From positions 186,001 through 250,000 of the forward strand of contig CAVXNP010000002.1 in NCBI GenBank assembly GCA_963763305.1: 64,000 nt of DNA, given 5' to 3'. Source of the DNA: CAVXNP01 sp963763305. GTDB lineage: Bacteria > Pseudomonadota > Gammaproteobacteria > Xanthomonadales > Rhodanobacteraceae. Under the pieces are notes generated by a model, which was not told where the DNA came from, searched no databases, and was given only the letters and a program-made list of their open reading frames with translations. A program made the position numbers and the translations under genes. Positions 39,324 to 51,832 of this stretch are shown here, piece by piece; positions within the stretch are counted from its first letter, which is position 1; each line of letters starts with the position of its first letter.

Positions 39324-41566
39324 TCAATCCCCGGCCAGCAGTATCACGGTGGCCAACGGCGGCAGCGACAACACCACCGATTGCGGCTGCTGGTGCAGCG
39401 GCGTCGGCTCGCTGTGAACCTCGGCGTCGCCCGCGCCGGTGCCACCGTAGACGTCGGCATCGGTATTGATCCGCACCTGCCAGCGCCCCTCGCGCGGCAC
39501 GCCAATGCGGTACTGCGGCAGCGCCGCCGGGGTCAGGTTGCTCACTACCAGCGCCGGTGCCGCACCCTCGGCAAGACGCCACCACGCCAGCACGCTGTGC
39601 TCGGCATCGTCGCCAACGGCCCAGTGGAAGCCGCTGGGGCTTCCGTCGCCAGCGTGCAGTGACCGCTCGCGGGCGTACAGCCGGTTGAGGTCGCGCACCA
39701 GTTGCTGCACGCCCCGATGGCGCGGGTCGTCGAGCAGCTCCCAGGGAATCTGCGCGTCATGGTTCCACTCGGTCGGCTGCGCCAGCTCGCCACCATTGAA
39801 CAACAGCTTCTTGCCCGGATGGGCCCACATGAAACCGAAGTACGCGCGCAGGTTGGCGAAGCGCTGCCACTCGTCGCCGGGCATGCGTCCGAGCAGCGAG
39901 CGCTTGCCGTGCACCACCTCGTCGTGCGACAGCGGCAGCACGAAGTGCTCCGAGTAGGCGTACACCATGGAGAAGGTCATCTCGTGGTGATGCCAGCGGC
40001 GGTGGATCGGATCACGCGCCATGTACTGCAGGGTGTCGTGCATCCAGCCCATGTTCCACTTGTAGTCGAAACCCAGGCCACCCTCGCCGGCCGGCCGGGT
40101 TACCCCCGGCCAGGCAGTGGATTCCTCGGCGATGGTGAGCGCACCGGGGTAGTGCTCGTGCACCACCTCGTTGAACCGTCGCAGGAATGCGATCGACTCC
40201 AGGTTTTCACGCCCTCCGTGCACGTTGGGCACCCACTCGCCATCCTTGCGGCTGTAGTCGCGGTAGAGCATCGAGGCGACCGCGTCCACCCGCAAACCAT
40301 CGACGTGGAAGCGGTCGAGCCAGGCCAGTGCGCTGGCGATCAGGAACCCGGACACCTCGTTGCGACCCAGGTTGAAGATCAGCGTGTTCCAGTCCTGATG
40401 GAAGCCTTCGCGCGGGTCGGCATGCTCGTACAGGGCGGTACCGTCGAAGTTCGCCAGACCGTGCGGATCGGTCGGGAAATGGGCCGGCACCCAATCCACG
40501 ATCACGCCGATGCCAGCCTCGTGGCAGCGGTCGACGAAGCGCGCGAACGCCTCGGGCGAGCCGTAACGGGCGGTGGGCGCAAACTGGCCCAGCGGCTGGT
40601 AGCCCCAGGAACCGCCGAACGGATGCTCGGCGACCGGCAAAAGCTCCACGTGGGTGAAGCCCATGCCCGCCACATAGGGGATCAGGCGCTCGCCCAGCGC
40701 GTCCCAGTCCAGCGTGCCGCCGTGCTCGTCCCGCAACCAGGAGCCGGCGTGCATCTCGTAAACCGAGAACGGCGCATCCAGCGCCTGGTGGCGCTGTCGC
40801 TGCTGCATCCACTGCTGATCGGTCCAGCCGAACGTGGTCGGCTCGGCGACCACGGAGGCGGTCGCCGGCGGCGGCTCGGAAGCCAACGCCACCGGATCGG
40901 CCTTCTGCTGCGCGTGTCCGTCCGCCCCGCGCACCTCGTATTTGTAACGTGCACCGGGCAACAGGCCGGGTACGAAAAGCTCCCATACGCCTGCCGAGGT
41001 GCGCAGCCGCATCGGCAGGCGACGGCCGTCCCACTGGTTGAAGTCGCCGACCACGCTGACCCGCTGCGCGTTGGGCGCCCACACCGCGAAGCGCACGCCG
41101 GGAATACCGTCGACCACTACCGCGTGTGCGCCAAGGCGACGGTACAACTCCAGATGGCGGCCCTCGCCGAGCAGATGCAGGTCCAGATCCGACAGCAGCG
41201 GTCCGAACCCATAGATGTCATCGAACTCCTGGCAACCGTGCGGCCAGTGGATGCGCAGCCGATAGGCCGCCTGACCGGGCACCGGCCCGGCGAAGATGCC
41301 ATCGGCATGCACGCGCGCCAGGTGCCCCAGGACCTGGCCGTCCGTCCCGATCGCCTCGACCGCCTCGGCGCCCGGCTGCAGCGTGCGCACCACCCGTTGC
41401 TCGTCGACCCGATGCGGACCCAGCACCGCAAACGGATCGCCGTGACGTCCTTCGGCCAGGGCCTGCAGGGTGGCCTGGTCGACCCCGGGGTGCGGCGCCG
41501 GCACGGACAGGTCGGCGGCATGGTCGGCGGCCGGTCCGGGCACGCCATGGCTGCCTTGTGAATGGC

Positions 41567-41570
<4 letters not shown>
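39324..41570 (-). CDS. glgB: 1,4-alpha-glucan branching enzyme
   Basis: Introduces alpha-1,6 branches into the linear glucan made by GlgE. 748 residues from ATG 41570, which overlaps the treS stop (ATGA). It has both N-terminal modules (an extra N1 domain, HGDPFAVLGPHRV, and CBM48, VRFAVWAPNAQRVSVVGDFN). The catalytic barrel shows HVELLPVAEHPFGGSWGYQ, nucleophile FHVDGLRVDAVASMLYRDYS, acid GALTIAEESTAWPGV and VLPLSHDEVVHGKRS. The length and two-module start match the full-length E. coli-type enzyme. Its place between treS and glgX fits a GlgE-type glucan route. Confidence 0.95.
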
Positions 41571-44877
<3,307 letters not shown>

Positions 44878-44881
<4 letters not shown>

Positions 44882-45162
44882 GAGGGCGGCAACCCCGCCC
44901 CGCCGGTGCCGCGGCCGCCCGTCTGCGCGCGCGAGCCGGGTTGGGCCAGTCGCAACGACGAGGTGTCGGCCCAGGTGACGATGTGGCCATCGGCGGTCAA
45001 TGGTCGCCGCCAGTCCAGCTCGCAGTAGAGCAGCGGCGAAGGCGGTGACAGGCGATGCGAAGGCCCGCCACCCAGTGCCGGGCGCGGACGCGACATGCCC
45101 GGCGAACGGCTTGCCTGGCGGCCGCAACGGTTCAGCGAAAAGCCGGAGGGATGGATGCTCAT
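44878..45162 (-). CDS. Small unidentified ORF coupled between glgE and treS
   Basis: A 94-codon frame. Its ATG (45162) overlaps the glgE stop and its TGA overlaps the treS start (44881), both as ATGA, which is the same coupling as elsewhere in the operon. The sequence is Ser/Pro/Gly/Arg-rich at both ends, with a more structured middle (SPLLYCELDWRRPLTADGHI, VTWADTSSLRLAQPG). No domain is recognised and no signal peptide is present. It may be a small regulatory or scaffolding peptide, or simply a ribosome relay between two large genes. Exact overlap at both ends argues against chance; low-complexity composition argues for caution. Confidence 0.5.
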
Positions 45163-48100
45163 GGGTGTGCCCTTATGTGCCAGATGGCGTAGGGCAACCC
45201 CTGCCCCAGCCACACCTGCTGGTATGCGCCATGCCACGTGGAGGAGACGTCGTGCAGCAGGTCGTCGGCGCTGAACGGCGCGTCCCCGGACAACTCCCAG
45301 TCGTCCAGCGGCAGCGTGACGGTGGCGCTCTGGTCGGCGTGCGGGTCGAGGCTGATCGCCACCAGTACGCGGTCGTCGGCCTGTGCCGGATCACCGGCCG
45401 GGAAGAATTTCTCGAAGCACAGCACCTGCTCGCTGGAGGACGGCAGGAACCGCACACCCAGGTGGCTTTGCAGCGCCGGATGCTGGCGGCGGATCATGTT
45501 CAGGCGGGTGATTTCCGCCACGATGTTGCCTGGCTGGCTCCAGTCGCGCGGGCGGACTTCATACTTCTCCGAGTCCAGGTATTCCTCCTTGCCCGGGATC
45601 GGTGCGCCCTCGCACAGCTCGAAGCCCGCATACATGCCCCACAGCCCGGACAAGGTGCTGGCCAGTGCAGCACGGATCAGGAACCCGCTGCGCCCGGAGC
45701 GCTGCAGGAAGTAGGGGTTGATGTCCGGGGTGTTGACGAAGAAGTTCGGGCGGAAGAAGTCCTTCGGCGCTTCCTGGGTCAGCTCGGTCAGGTAGTCGAC
45801 GAACTCCTGCCTGGTGTGACGCCAGGTGAAGTAGGTATAGGACTGGTTGAACCCGGCCTTGGCCAGCCGATACATCGGCTGCGGCCGGGTGAACGCCTCG
45901 GCCAGGAACAGCGTGTCCGGATAGGTCTCGCGCACCCGCGCGATCATCCATTCCCAGAACGGGTACGGCTTGGTGTGCGGGTTGTCCACCCGGAACGTGC
46001 GAACGCCCTCGCCGGCCCAGAACAGCACCACGTCGCACAGTGCCTGCCACAGCGAGGGCACTGCGCCCTCGGCGTAGAAGTCGACGTTGACGATGTCCTG
46101 GTACTTCTTCGGCGGGTTCTCGGCGTAGCGCAGGCTGCCGTCCGGACGCCAGTCGAACCACTCCGGATGCTCGCGCAGCCACGGGTGATCGGGCGAACAC
46201 TGGATGGCAAAGTCCAGCGCCAGCTCCAGCCCGTGCGCATGGGCCTCCTCGCGCAGCGCGCGGAAATCCTCCAGCGTGCCCAGTTGCGGGTGGATCGAAT
46301 CGTGGCCGCCCTCGGGCGAGCCGATCGCATAGGGACTGCCCGGATCGTCCGCCGACGGCGTCAGCGTGTTGTTGCGGCCCTTGCGGAAGGCCGTGCCGAT
46401 GGGATGGATCGGCGGAAAGTACAGCACGTCGAAACCCATCGCCTGGATTGCCGGCAACCGCTTGATGACGTCGCGGAAGGTGCCATGGCGCGAGGCGTCA
46501 TCGGTTTCCGAGCGGGGAAACAGTTCGTACCAGCTGGCGAACATGGCCGCGCGCCGGTCCACCTCCAGTCGCAGCACCGGGCTGTCCACCGCGAACGGTC
46601 GCGGGTCGGCCGCGGCCATCGCCTGCACCGTGGCATCGGCCATCAGGTGCTGGTAGCGGGTTTCGTCGTCGGTGTCGCTGCCCAGTTGGGCCACCAGCGC
46701 CCGCAACGGCTTGCGCAGCTTCGGTGGCGCCTTGGCTGCGGTGGCCTGCACCAGCAGCCTGCCCTCTTCCAGCTCCAGACCAATCGCCAGGCCGGCATCG
46801 TGCTTGAGATGGATCTCGTGGTGATACGTGGCGAACCCATCGCGCCATGCCTGCACCATGTACTCGTGCGGGCCGATACGCGTGGGCGTGAACTGCGCCT
46901 GATAGCGGTCGTTGCCCAGTGCCTGCATGCGCTGTTCGTGCCACTGTCTGTCGCCCAGCGCGCGCCAGCGCAGTACGGCGGCCAGTACGTCGTGGCCATC
47001 CATGAACACGTTCGCCTGCACCAGCACGCGGTCGCCAACCACCCGTTTCACCGCAAAGCGGCCGCCGTCGACGCACGGGACGACATCCTCGATGGCGACA
47101 CGGGGGCCGGCGGTAGCCTCGCCCAGGCGCTGGCGTTGCGCTGTGGCGGAGACCCGCGGCTTGATTGGCGGCGAGCGTGTGGCATGCAGCAGACAGGTAA
47201 CCCCCGGATCGAGTCGCAGCGGCTCGACCTCGGCGTCGGTGCGCAGATCCCGCCACGGCCCGAAGTCGCGCACCCGACCGGCAGCGATGCCGGCCACGTC
47301 CACCGACACCTCGCGCTCCAGCGATGCGTTGGCCAGCAGCAATTGAGCCACGTCGTCCGCCACGCAAAGCAGCGCCACCCAGTCCCGTCCCAGGTGCAGC
47401 ACCGGGGTGCGTCGCAGGGCCTCGGGGGCCGCCGCCAGCCAGGCATTGGCGCGGGCAACCTCGCCAGCCAGATCCAACCGCGCCTGCGCAGCCATATCGG
47501 CGGGCGTCTGGTTCGCCTCCGGGGCGGAGTGGGCGAACTCGAAACCTGCCTGCATCAGCCAGCCGGCCGCGCAACTGGCGGCGAACCAGATCGCCCGCTC
47601 CCCGGCATGTTGCAACTGGTCCCGTTCACCGGAAGGAGCGCGCAGCCCACCGGCGACCGGCGTGGCACAGGCCAGCGGTGGCGCTACTGTACGCAGACGC
47701 TGCAATTCGTCACGCAACCACGGCGAACGGAAATCCCACCACTCGAACGAGCAGAAACTGTAGTCGAACCCTGCTTCGGCCAGCGGCGCCAGTTGCTCGG
47801 GCGACAGGCCCTGGGTCCAGACCAGGAACACCGGCTCGGAGACCTGTGCACGCACGTCGGCCAGCACGTCGGCCCACCAGGCCGCCGGCGCCGCCTCCGG
47901 GGCCAACAGCCGGAATCCGGCCACGCCGGCGCGCGCCAGCTGGACCAGTCGCTGGCTCCACCAGCGCGCCGCGGCCTCGGCCGCATCCGGATCGTGCAGG
48001 CGCCAACGTGCGCCGGTCTCGCCCGGAGCCCGGCGCGGATCGGGCACCGCGTCCGGATCGACCATGCCCTGGAACCACTCCGGATGTTCCCGCCGCAGCG

Positions 48101-48482
48101 GTGCGTCGGTGGCGATCGGCCGCACGTCGACATCCAGCAACAGGGCCAGGTCGCTCTCGCGGCACAATGCCGCCAGCTCCGACGCCGCGTGCGCCTGGCT
48201 CGAGGCCACCTCATCGGTCGCGCCCGCGACCGGCAGCGCCGCCAACACGTGGCTGAAGCCCATCTCCGAGGCATGCACCAGCCAGGGTTTCCACGCGATC
48301 CCGCCGGTACCAGCCGGCTGGGGCAAACTGAAGATGCGCGGCGCCATCAGACGCAACGCGGTCCCTGCGGCGTTTTCGCCCACTGCCCCGCCCCGGGCTT
48401 GTCCGGCGGAATGAGATCGGTGGCGCTTTGCCTCCAACGGCTGGCGGGCGTGCCGCTGCGGCGGCCGGATCGGCTCATCCAC
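45159..48482 (-). CDS. glgE: Alpha-1,4-glucan:maltose-1-phosphate maltosyltransferase with N-terminal extension
   Basis: GlgE (GH13_3) adds maltosyl units from maltose-1-phosphate to the non-reducing end of alpha-glucans. From about residue 490 on the protein matches GlgE: FPRSETDDASRHGTFRDVIK, FDVLYFPPIHPIGTAFRKGR, nucleophile GVRTFRVDNPHTKPYPFWEW, acid TLFLAEAFTRPQPMYRLA and FRPNFFVNTPDINPYFLQRS. About 400 extra residues precede it and form a second, degenerate amylase-like region (HASEMGFSHVLAALPV, DLALLLDVDVRPI, GVAGFRLLAPEAAPAAWWAD) without obvious catalytic carboxylates. Long GlgE forms of this kind are known in proteobacteria. Start GTG 48482 overlaps the DUF3606 gene; ATG 48347 (MAPRIFSLPQPAG) is equally plausible. 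Confidence 0.93.
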   Translation of the reverse strand: MDEPIRPPQRHARQPLEAKRHRSHSAGQARGGAVGENAAGTALRLMAPRIFSLPQPAGTGGIAWKPWLVHASEMGFSHVLAALPVAGATDEVASSQAHAASELAALCRESDLALLLDVDVRPIATDAPLRREHPEWFQGMVDPDAVPDPRRAPGETGARWRLHDPDAAEAAARWWSQRLVQLARAGVAGFRLLAPEAAPAAWWADVLADVRAQVSEPVFLVWTQGLSPEQLAPLAEAGFDYSFCSFEWWDFRSPWLRDELQRLRTVAPPLACATPVAGGLRAPSGERDQLQHAGERAIWFAASCAAGWLMQAGFEFAHSAPEANQTPADMAAQARLDLAGEVARANAWLAAAPEALRRTPVLHLGRDWVALLCVADDVAQLLLANASLEREVSVDVAGIAAGRVRDFGPWRDLRTDAEVEPLRLDPGVTCLLHATRSPPIKPRVSATAQRQRLGEATAGPRVAIEDVVPCVDGGRFAVKRVVGDRVLVQANVFMDGHDVLAAVLRWRALGDRQWHEQRMQALGNDRYQAQFTPTRIGPHEYMVQAWRDGFATYHHEIHLKHDAGLAIGLELEEGRLLVQATAAKAPPKLRKPLRALVAQLGSDTDDETRYQHLMADATVQAMAAADPRPFAVDSPVLRLEVDRRAAMFASWYELFPRSETDDASRHGTFRDVIKRLPAIQAMGFDVLYFPPIHPIGTAFRKGRNNTLTPSADDPGSPYAIGSPEGGHDSIHPQLGTLEDFRALREEAHAHGLELALDFAIQCSPDHPWLREHPEWFDWRPDGSLRYAENPPKKYQDIVNVDFYAEGAVPSLWQALCDVVLFWAGEGVRTFRVDNPHTKPYPFWEWMIARVRETYPDTLFLAEAFTRPQPMYRLAKAGFNQSYTYFTWRHTRQEFVDYLTELTQEAPKDFFRPNFFVNTPDINPYFLQRSGRSGFLIRAALASTLSGLWGMYAGFELCEGAPIPGKEEYLDSEKYEVRPRDWSQPGNIVAEITRLNMIRRQHPALQSHLGVRFLPSSSEQVLCFEKFFPAGDPAQADDRVLVAISLDPHADQSATVTLPLDDWELSGDAPFSADDLLHDVSSTWHGAYQQVWLGQGLPYAIWHIRAHP

Positions 48483-48678
48483 CGTGCCGCCGAGCGCTGC
48501 CGCGCCGCGGTGTCGGCAGCCGGTTGGCGTACTGCCGTACCGCCTGCGGGTTGTTCCCCACGGCGTCGATGGCCTTGCGCAGGTCGCCCTCCGAGAGCCG
48601 CAGCTGGCGGGCCCAGTAACGCATGGCGAACGGGTCGGCCTGATTGATCTTGTTGAGGGCTTGGCTGGATGAGCTCAT
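48475..48678 (-). CDS. DUF3606 small protein
   Basis: A 67-residue protein from ATG 48678 with the DUF3606 pattern: INQADPFAMRYWARQLRLSE, GDLRKAIDAVGNNPQAVRQY. These are short helical proteins, widespread in proteobacteria and often seen beside stress or osmoprotection genes. Molecular function is unknown. It is the first gene of the trehalose/alpha-glucan operon and overlaps the GTG start of glgE by eight bases, so it may share the operon's osmotic or stationary-phase control. A GTG at 48714 would add 12 residues. Confidence 0.8.
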   Translation of the reverse strand: MSSSSQALNKINQADPFAMRYWARQLRLSEGDLRKAIDAVGNNPQAVRQYANRLPTPRRGSARRHGG

Positions 48679-48901
48679 GGTCTGCACGCGGGCGAGAGGG
48701 GCCAGCAAGTGCATTCACGGTGCACTCGCTGCATGGGTTCATGGTGACCGCGGGGGGCTAAACACCCCGTCATGAGTGGATGACGAAGACGTCAATGACG
48801 CAGCAAGGTCCGGTGATGAAAACCTGCGTAACGACCGGCTGTGTGCGGCGGCCGCAAAGCGCTATGGTGTCCGTTCCGTGTTCGGTGACTTTCCCGGCTC
48901 C

Positions 48902-49735
48902 ATGCTTCCCCACCGCCCAGCCCCCCTGCAGCAGTTCATCGGCGCCCATCGGCGCCTGTTCGTGCTGACCGGAGCCGGGTGCAGCACCGACTCGGGTATC
49001 CCGGACTATCGGGACCGCGACGGCCAGTGGAAGCGGCCGCAACCGGTCACCTGGCAGGCATTCGTGCAGGAGCATGCGACCCGGCAGCGCTACTGGGCGC
49101 GGAGCCTGGCCGGGTGGCCGCACTTCGGCAACGCCCAGCCCAACCGCGCGCATCGGGCACTGGTGCAGCTGGAGCGCCAGGGCCGCCTGCAACAACTGGT
49201 TACCCAGAACGTGGACCGCCTGCACCAGCGTGCCGGCAGCCGGTGCGTAACCGACCTGCACGGACGGCTGGATCGCGTACGTTGCCTGGGATGCGAGCGG
49301 CGCATCGAGCGTGGCCGGTTCCAGGCGCTCCTGGCCGAGCGCAACCCCGGCTGGGTGCGGGTGCACGCCTCCCATGCGCCCGACGGCGATGCCGACCTGG
49401 GACACCGGGATTTTTCCGGCTTCGACGTGCCCGACTGCGCCGAGTGCGGTGGCATGCTCAAGCCCGACGTGGTGTTCTTCGGCGAGAACGTGCCGCGCCA
49501 GCGCGTGCAGACCGCAACCGAGGCACTGCTTGCCTGCGACGCGGTGTTGGTGGTCGGCTCCTCGCTGATGGTCTATTCGGGCTACCGTTTCGTGGCAGCG
49601 GCGGCCAAGGCAGGCAAACCGGTGGCCGCGGTATGCCTTGGCCGGACCCGGGCCGACCCATTGCTCGACCTGAAGATCGATGCGCCGTGCGCCGAGGCGC
49701 TGGCCTTTCTCGATGACGTCACCGAGGTCGCCTGA
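48902..49735 (+). CDS. NAD-dependent protein deacylase, sirtuin family
   Basis: A 277-residue Sir2 protein. The start is placed at ATG 48902 because the family begins just before VLTGAGCSTDSGIPDYRDRD (NAD-binding GAG...SGIPDYR). Then come TQNVDRLHQRAG, the catalytic His120 in DLHGRLDRVRC, two zinc CxxC pairs (CLGC at 128-131 and CAEC further on), LKPDVVFFGENVP and VVGSSLMVYSGYRF. All catalytic and zinc residues are present. Sirtuins remove acetyl or other acyl groups from lysines using NAD. The Y/R residues of desuccinylating CobB-type enzymes are not obvious, so this may be the other bacterial subclass. Divergent from the glucan operon, sharing its upstream region. Confidence 0.9.
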   Translation: MLPHRPAPLQQFIGAHRRLFVLTGAGCSTDSGIPDYRDRDGQWKRPQPVTWQAFVQEHATRQRYWARSLAGWPHFGNAQPNRAHRALVQLERQGRLQQLVTQNVDRLHQRAGSRCVTDLHGRLDRVRCLGCERRIERGRFQALLAERNPGWVRVHASHAPDGDADLGHRDFSGFDVPDCAECGGMLKPDVVFFGENVPRQRVQTATEALLACDAVLVVGSSLMVYSGYRFVAAAAKAGKPVAAVCLGRTRADPLLDLKIDAPCAEALAFLDDVTEVA

Positions 49736-49788
49736 GCTCAGGCGGTGGCGTACCAGGGATCGCTGCGCGGTTCACCCGCCGCCGCGGT

Positions 49789-50277
49789 TCAACGCCGGGA
49801 GCGGAAGAACTCGCGCAACATGCTCGACGACTCCTCGGCCAGCAGCCCGCCCTGCACGGCGATCCGGTGGTTGTGCCGCGGATCGACCAGCGTGTCGAAC
49901 ACACTGCCGGCCGCCCCGGTCTTCGGATCGGTCGCGCCGTAGACGACCCGGGCGACGCGGGCGTGAATCAGCGCCATCGCGCACATCGAGCACGGTTCCA
50001 GCGTGACGTAGAGTGTCGAGCCGGGGACGCGGTAGTTGGCCAGCTTCTGCCCGGCGGCGCGCAACGCCATGATCTCCGCATGGGCGGTGGGGTCATGCAG
50101 GATGATGTTGCGGTTCCAGCCCAGCCCCACGATCTGCTCGCCGGCCACCAGCACGGCCCCGACCGGCACCTCGTTTTCCGCATCGCGCGCATGTGCGGCA
50201 AGCTGCAGCGCCCGACGCATGTGATCGGTGTCGGCCGCGGAAAAGCACACGGCGGAAGGCGGCGGGTTGGTAGGCAT
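49789..50277 (-). CDS. tadA: tRNA-specific adenosine deaminase
   Basis: A 162-residue cytidine-deaminase-fold enzyme that converts A34 to inosine in tRNA-Arg(ACG). The zinc site is intact: His66 and the proton-shuttle Glu68 in PTAHAEIMAL, and Cys96 and Cys99 in LEPCSMCAMA. The ARVARVVYGATDPKTGAAGS segment and the end MLREFFRSRR are typical of TadA. Start ATG 50277 (MPTNPPPSAV) gives a slightly long N-terminus; the conserved part starts at DTDHMRRALQLA. Convergent with the sirtuin gene. Confidence 0.94.
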   Translation of the reverse strand: MPTNPPPSAVCFSAADTDHMRRALQLAAHARDAENEVPVGAVLVAGEQIVGLGWNRNIILHDPTAHAEIMALRAAGQKLANYRVPGSTLYVTLEPCSMCAMALIHARVARVVYGATDPKTGAAGSVFDTLVDPRHNHRIAVQGGLLAEESSSMLREFFRSRR

Positions 50278-50509
50278 CGAATGACCCGAAAGCAGGCGGA
50301 TACGCCCGGTGCGCAGGCAGCCAGGCCGGCCGGTCACGCAGGCGCCTGACCGGGCCGCTCATTTTAGCCGGTTTGGCCGATCGCCTGCCGCGGACGACCA
50401 CACCGCGTGGATGGCCGGCAAACGGCGCTTGCATGGCGCGACGAGCAGGCTTTGGGGTTGTCGTAAGCCACACCGGCCGAATCAACCATGCCCGACAGCC
50501 ACGCCACCG

Positions 50510-51055
50510 ATGCGCAAACCGCTGGCGCAACGGCAGTCGGTGCGCACCGCGATGCAATGGTCCGATCGCGCCAACGCCGGCTTCAGCGCACCGGGCACCG
50601 ACCTGCAGGTGCCGCTGATTGCCGACGGGCCGTTCGGCTACCGCACGCTCAACGTGCAGGCGCAGTCGCTGCAGCCGGACTCGCTGCTGGCGCGGGTCGG
50701 CGCGCTCTGTCGCGCACGCCTGCAGATGCCCGAACTGGCTGGGGCCCAGGCGCAGGGACTGGATACCGGCGAGTCAGCGGTTCTGGCGCTGCAGTATCAG
50801 CATGAGGAGCACGACGCACGGGTGCTGATCAATCTCGGGCCCGAGCCGGCCCGCTGCGCTCCGGAGGGCATTGATCCTGGCACGCTGATCGAAGTGCTGG
50901 CCGACGCGCCCTACCCGCGCCACTCGCCGGAGCGTATCCGCTGGGTTTGCATGGCTGCGGTTACCGCTGGTTTCGCTGTCAGCCGGACGGCACCGGAAAC
51001 TCCCGAGTGGCACGCCCGGGCCCGGCTTGACCGGGCATTGCATCGCTCCGCGTAG
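50510..51055 (+). pseudogene. C-terminal remnant of a GH13 amylase/trehalose-synthase-like enzyme
   Basis: The frame contains QSVRTAMQWSDRANAGFSAP, the motif that follows the last catalytic Asp in TreS and alpha-glucosidase relatives (compare VRTPMQWSMDRNGGFSRADP in treS of this window). It continues with IADGPFGYRTLNVQAQSLQP, LLARVGALCRARLQMPEL and a beta-sandwich end. The whole catalytic barrel is missing; upstream sequence (50280-50510) is unrelated. The subgroup looks like the stand-alone trehalose-synthase-like amylases, not a copy of treS. It may mark an ancestral edge of the alpha-glucan locus, now 2 kb away. Expression is doubtful. Confidence 0.72.
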
Positions 51056-51130
51056 CATGGGGCCGACGCTGGGCACGGGATCGCCGACCCGTCGCACCGG
51101 GCGCCCCCGCCATTACGCCAGGAGTCCGCC

Positions 51131-51762
51131 ATGAACCCGGAAATTGCCGTGGGAAAGCGCTTCCCCGACTTCGAGCTGCCCGACCACACCAAGACCCCAC
51201 GCCGGTTGTCCGCCCTGCAGGGCAAGCAGGACCGATGCTGCTGGTGCCGATTCGCGGCTTCTTCTGCCCGAAGGACCGCGAACAGCTCAAGGCGCTGACC
51301 CGCTTCCATCCGCAACTGGTGGTGGGCAGCTGCCACCTGGTAGTGATCACCACCGACGACTGGCACACCACCAACAACCTGCGCCAGCAGCTGGGTGCGC
51401 ATTACCCATTCCTGTACGACCAGAAGAAGCAGGTGCGCGACCAGCTCGACATCCGCGAATACACCGACACCCAGCACGAGCCGATGATCCCGCACACCTT
51501 CCTGCTGGCCCCGGGATTGGAGATCCACCGGATCTGGAATGGCTACTACTACTGGGGCCGCCCCTCCACCGCCGAGCTGCATCAGGGGCTGCGCGAAGTG
51601 ACGGAGGCGATCCGGCCGGACTGGAACCTGTCCGAACCCGAGTTGAAGCGGCAATGGGAGGCGGGCGACAAGGCCAACTTCTATCCGTACGGGGTAAAGT
51701 CGATGGAGCGCACCCTCACCGAGATGGCCGGTGCGGTCGACCAATATGCCGGCCGCGCGTAA
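51131..51762 (+). CDS. Peroxiredoxin-like (AhpC/TSA-type) protein, one base missing near 51232
   Basis: ATG 51131, six bases after GGAG (ggagtccgcc), opens MNPEIAVGKRFPDFELPDHT. After a one-base deletion at gaccgatg (expected gacccgatg) the protein continues as MLLVPIRGFFCPKDREQLKA with the single candidate peroxidatic Cys in the FCPKDR motif. VVITTDDWHTTN, FLYDQKKQVRDQLDI, a thioredoxin-fold end and a helical tail to TAA 51762 follow. About 210 residues. The R-G-x-F-C-P-K-D form belongs to a redoxin subgroup whose substrate is not well defined. Without the missing base the gene would be dead; the same kind of indel occurs in essential genes of this window. Confidence 0.78.
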
Positions 51763-51832
51763 CCAGGGCGTCAGGGGCCGGCGCCGACAACGGGTCACGG
51801 TGGCCAGCCCGACCGGGATCGGCCGCGCCGCT

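Noticed and set aside
45000..48647. Plus-strand open frame of more than 1200 codons opposite glgE, with similar long frames opposite treS, glgB, glgX, treZ, treY and smc
   Set aside because: High-GC genes leave the complementary frame free of stops. The translations are Arg/Gln/Gly/His-rich, have no domains and mirror the real genes' codon positions.
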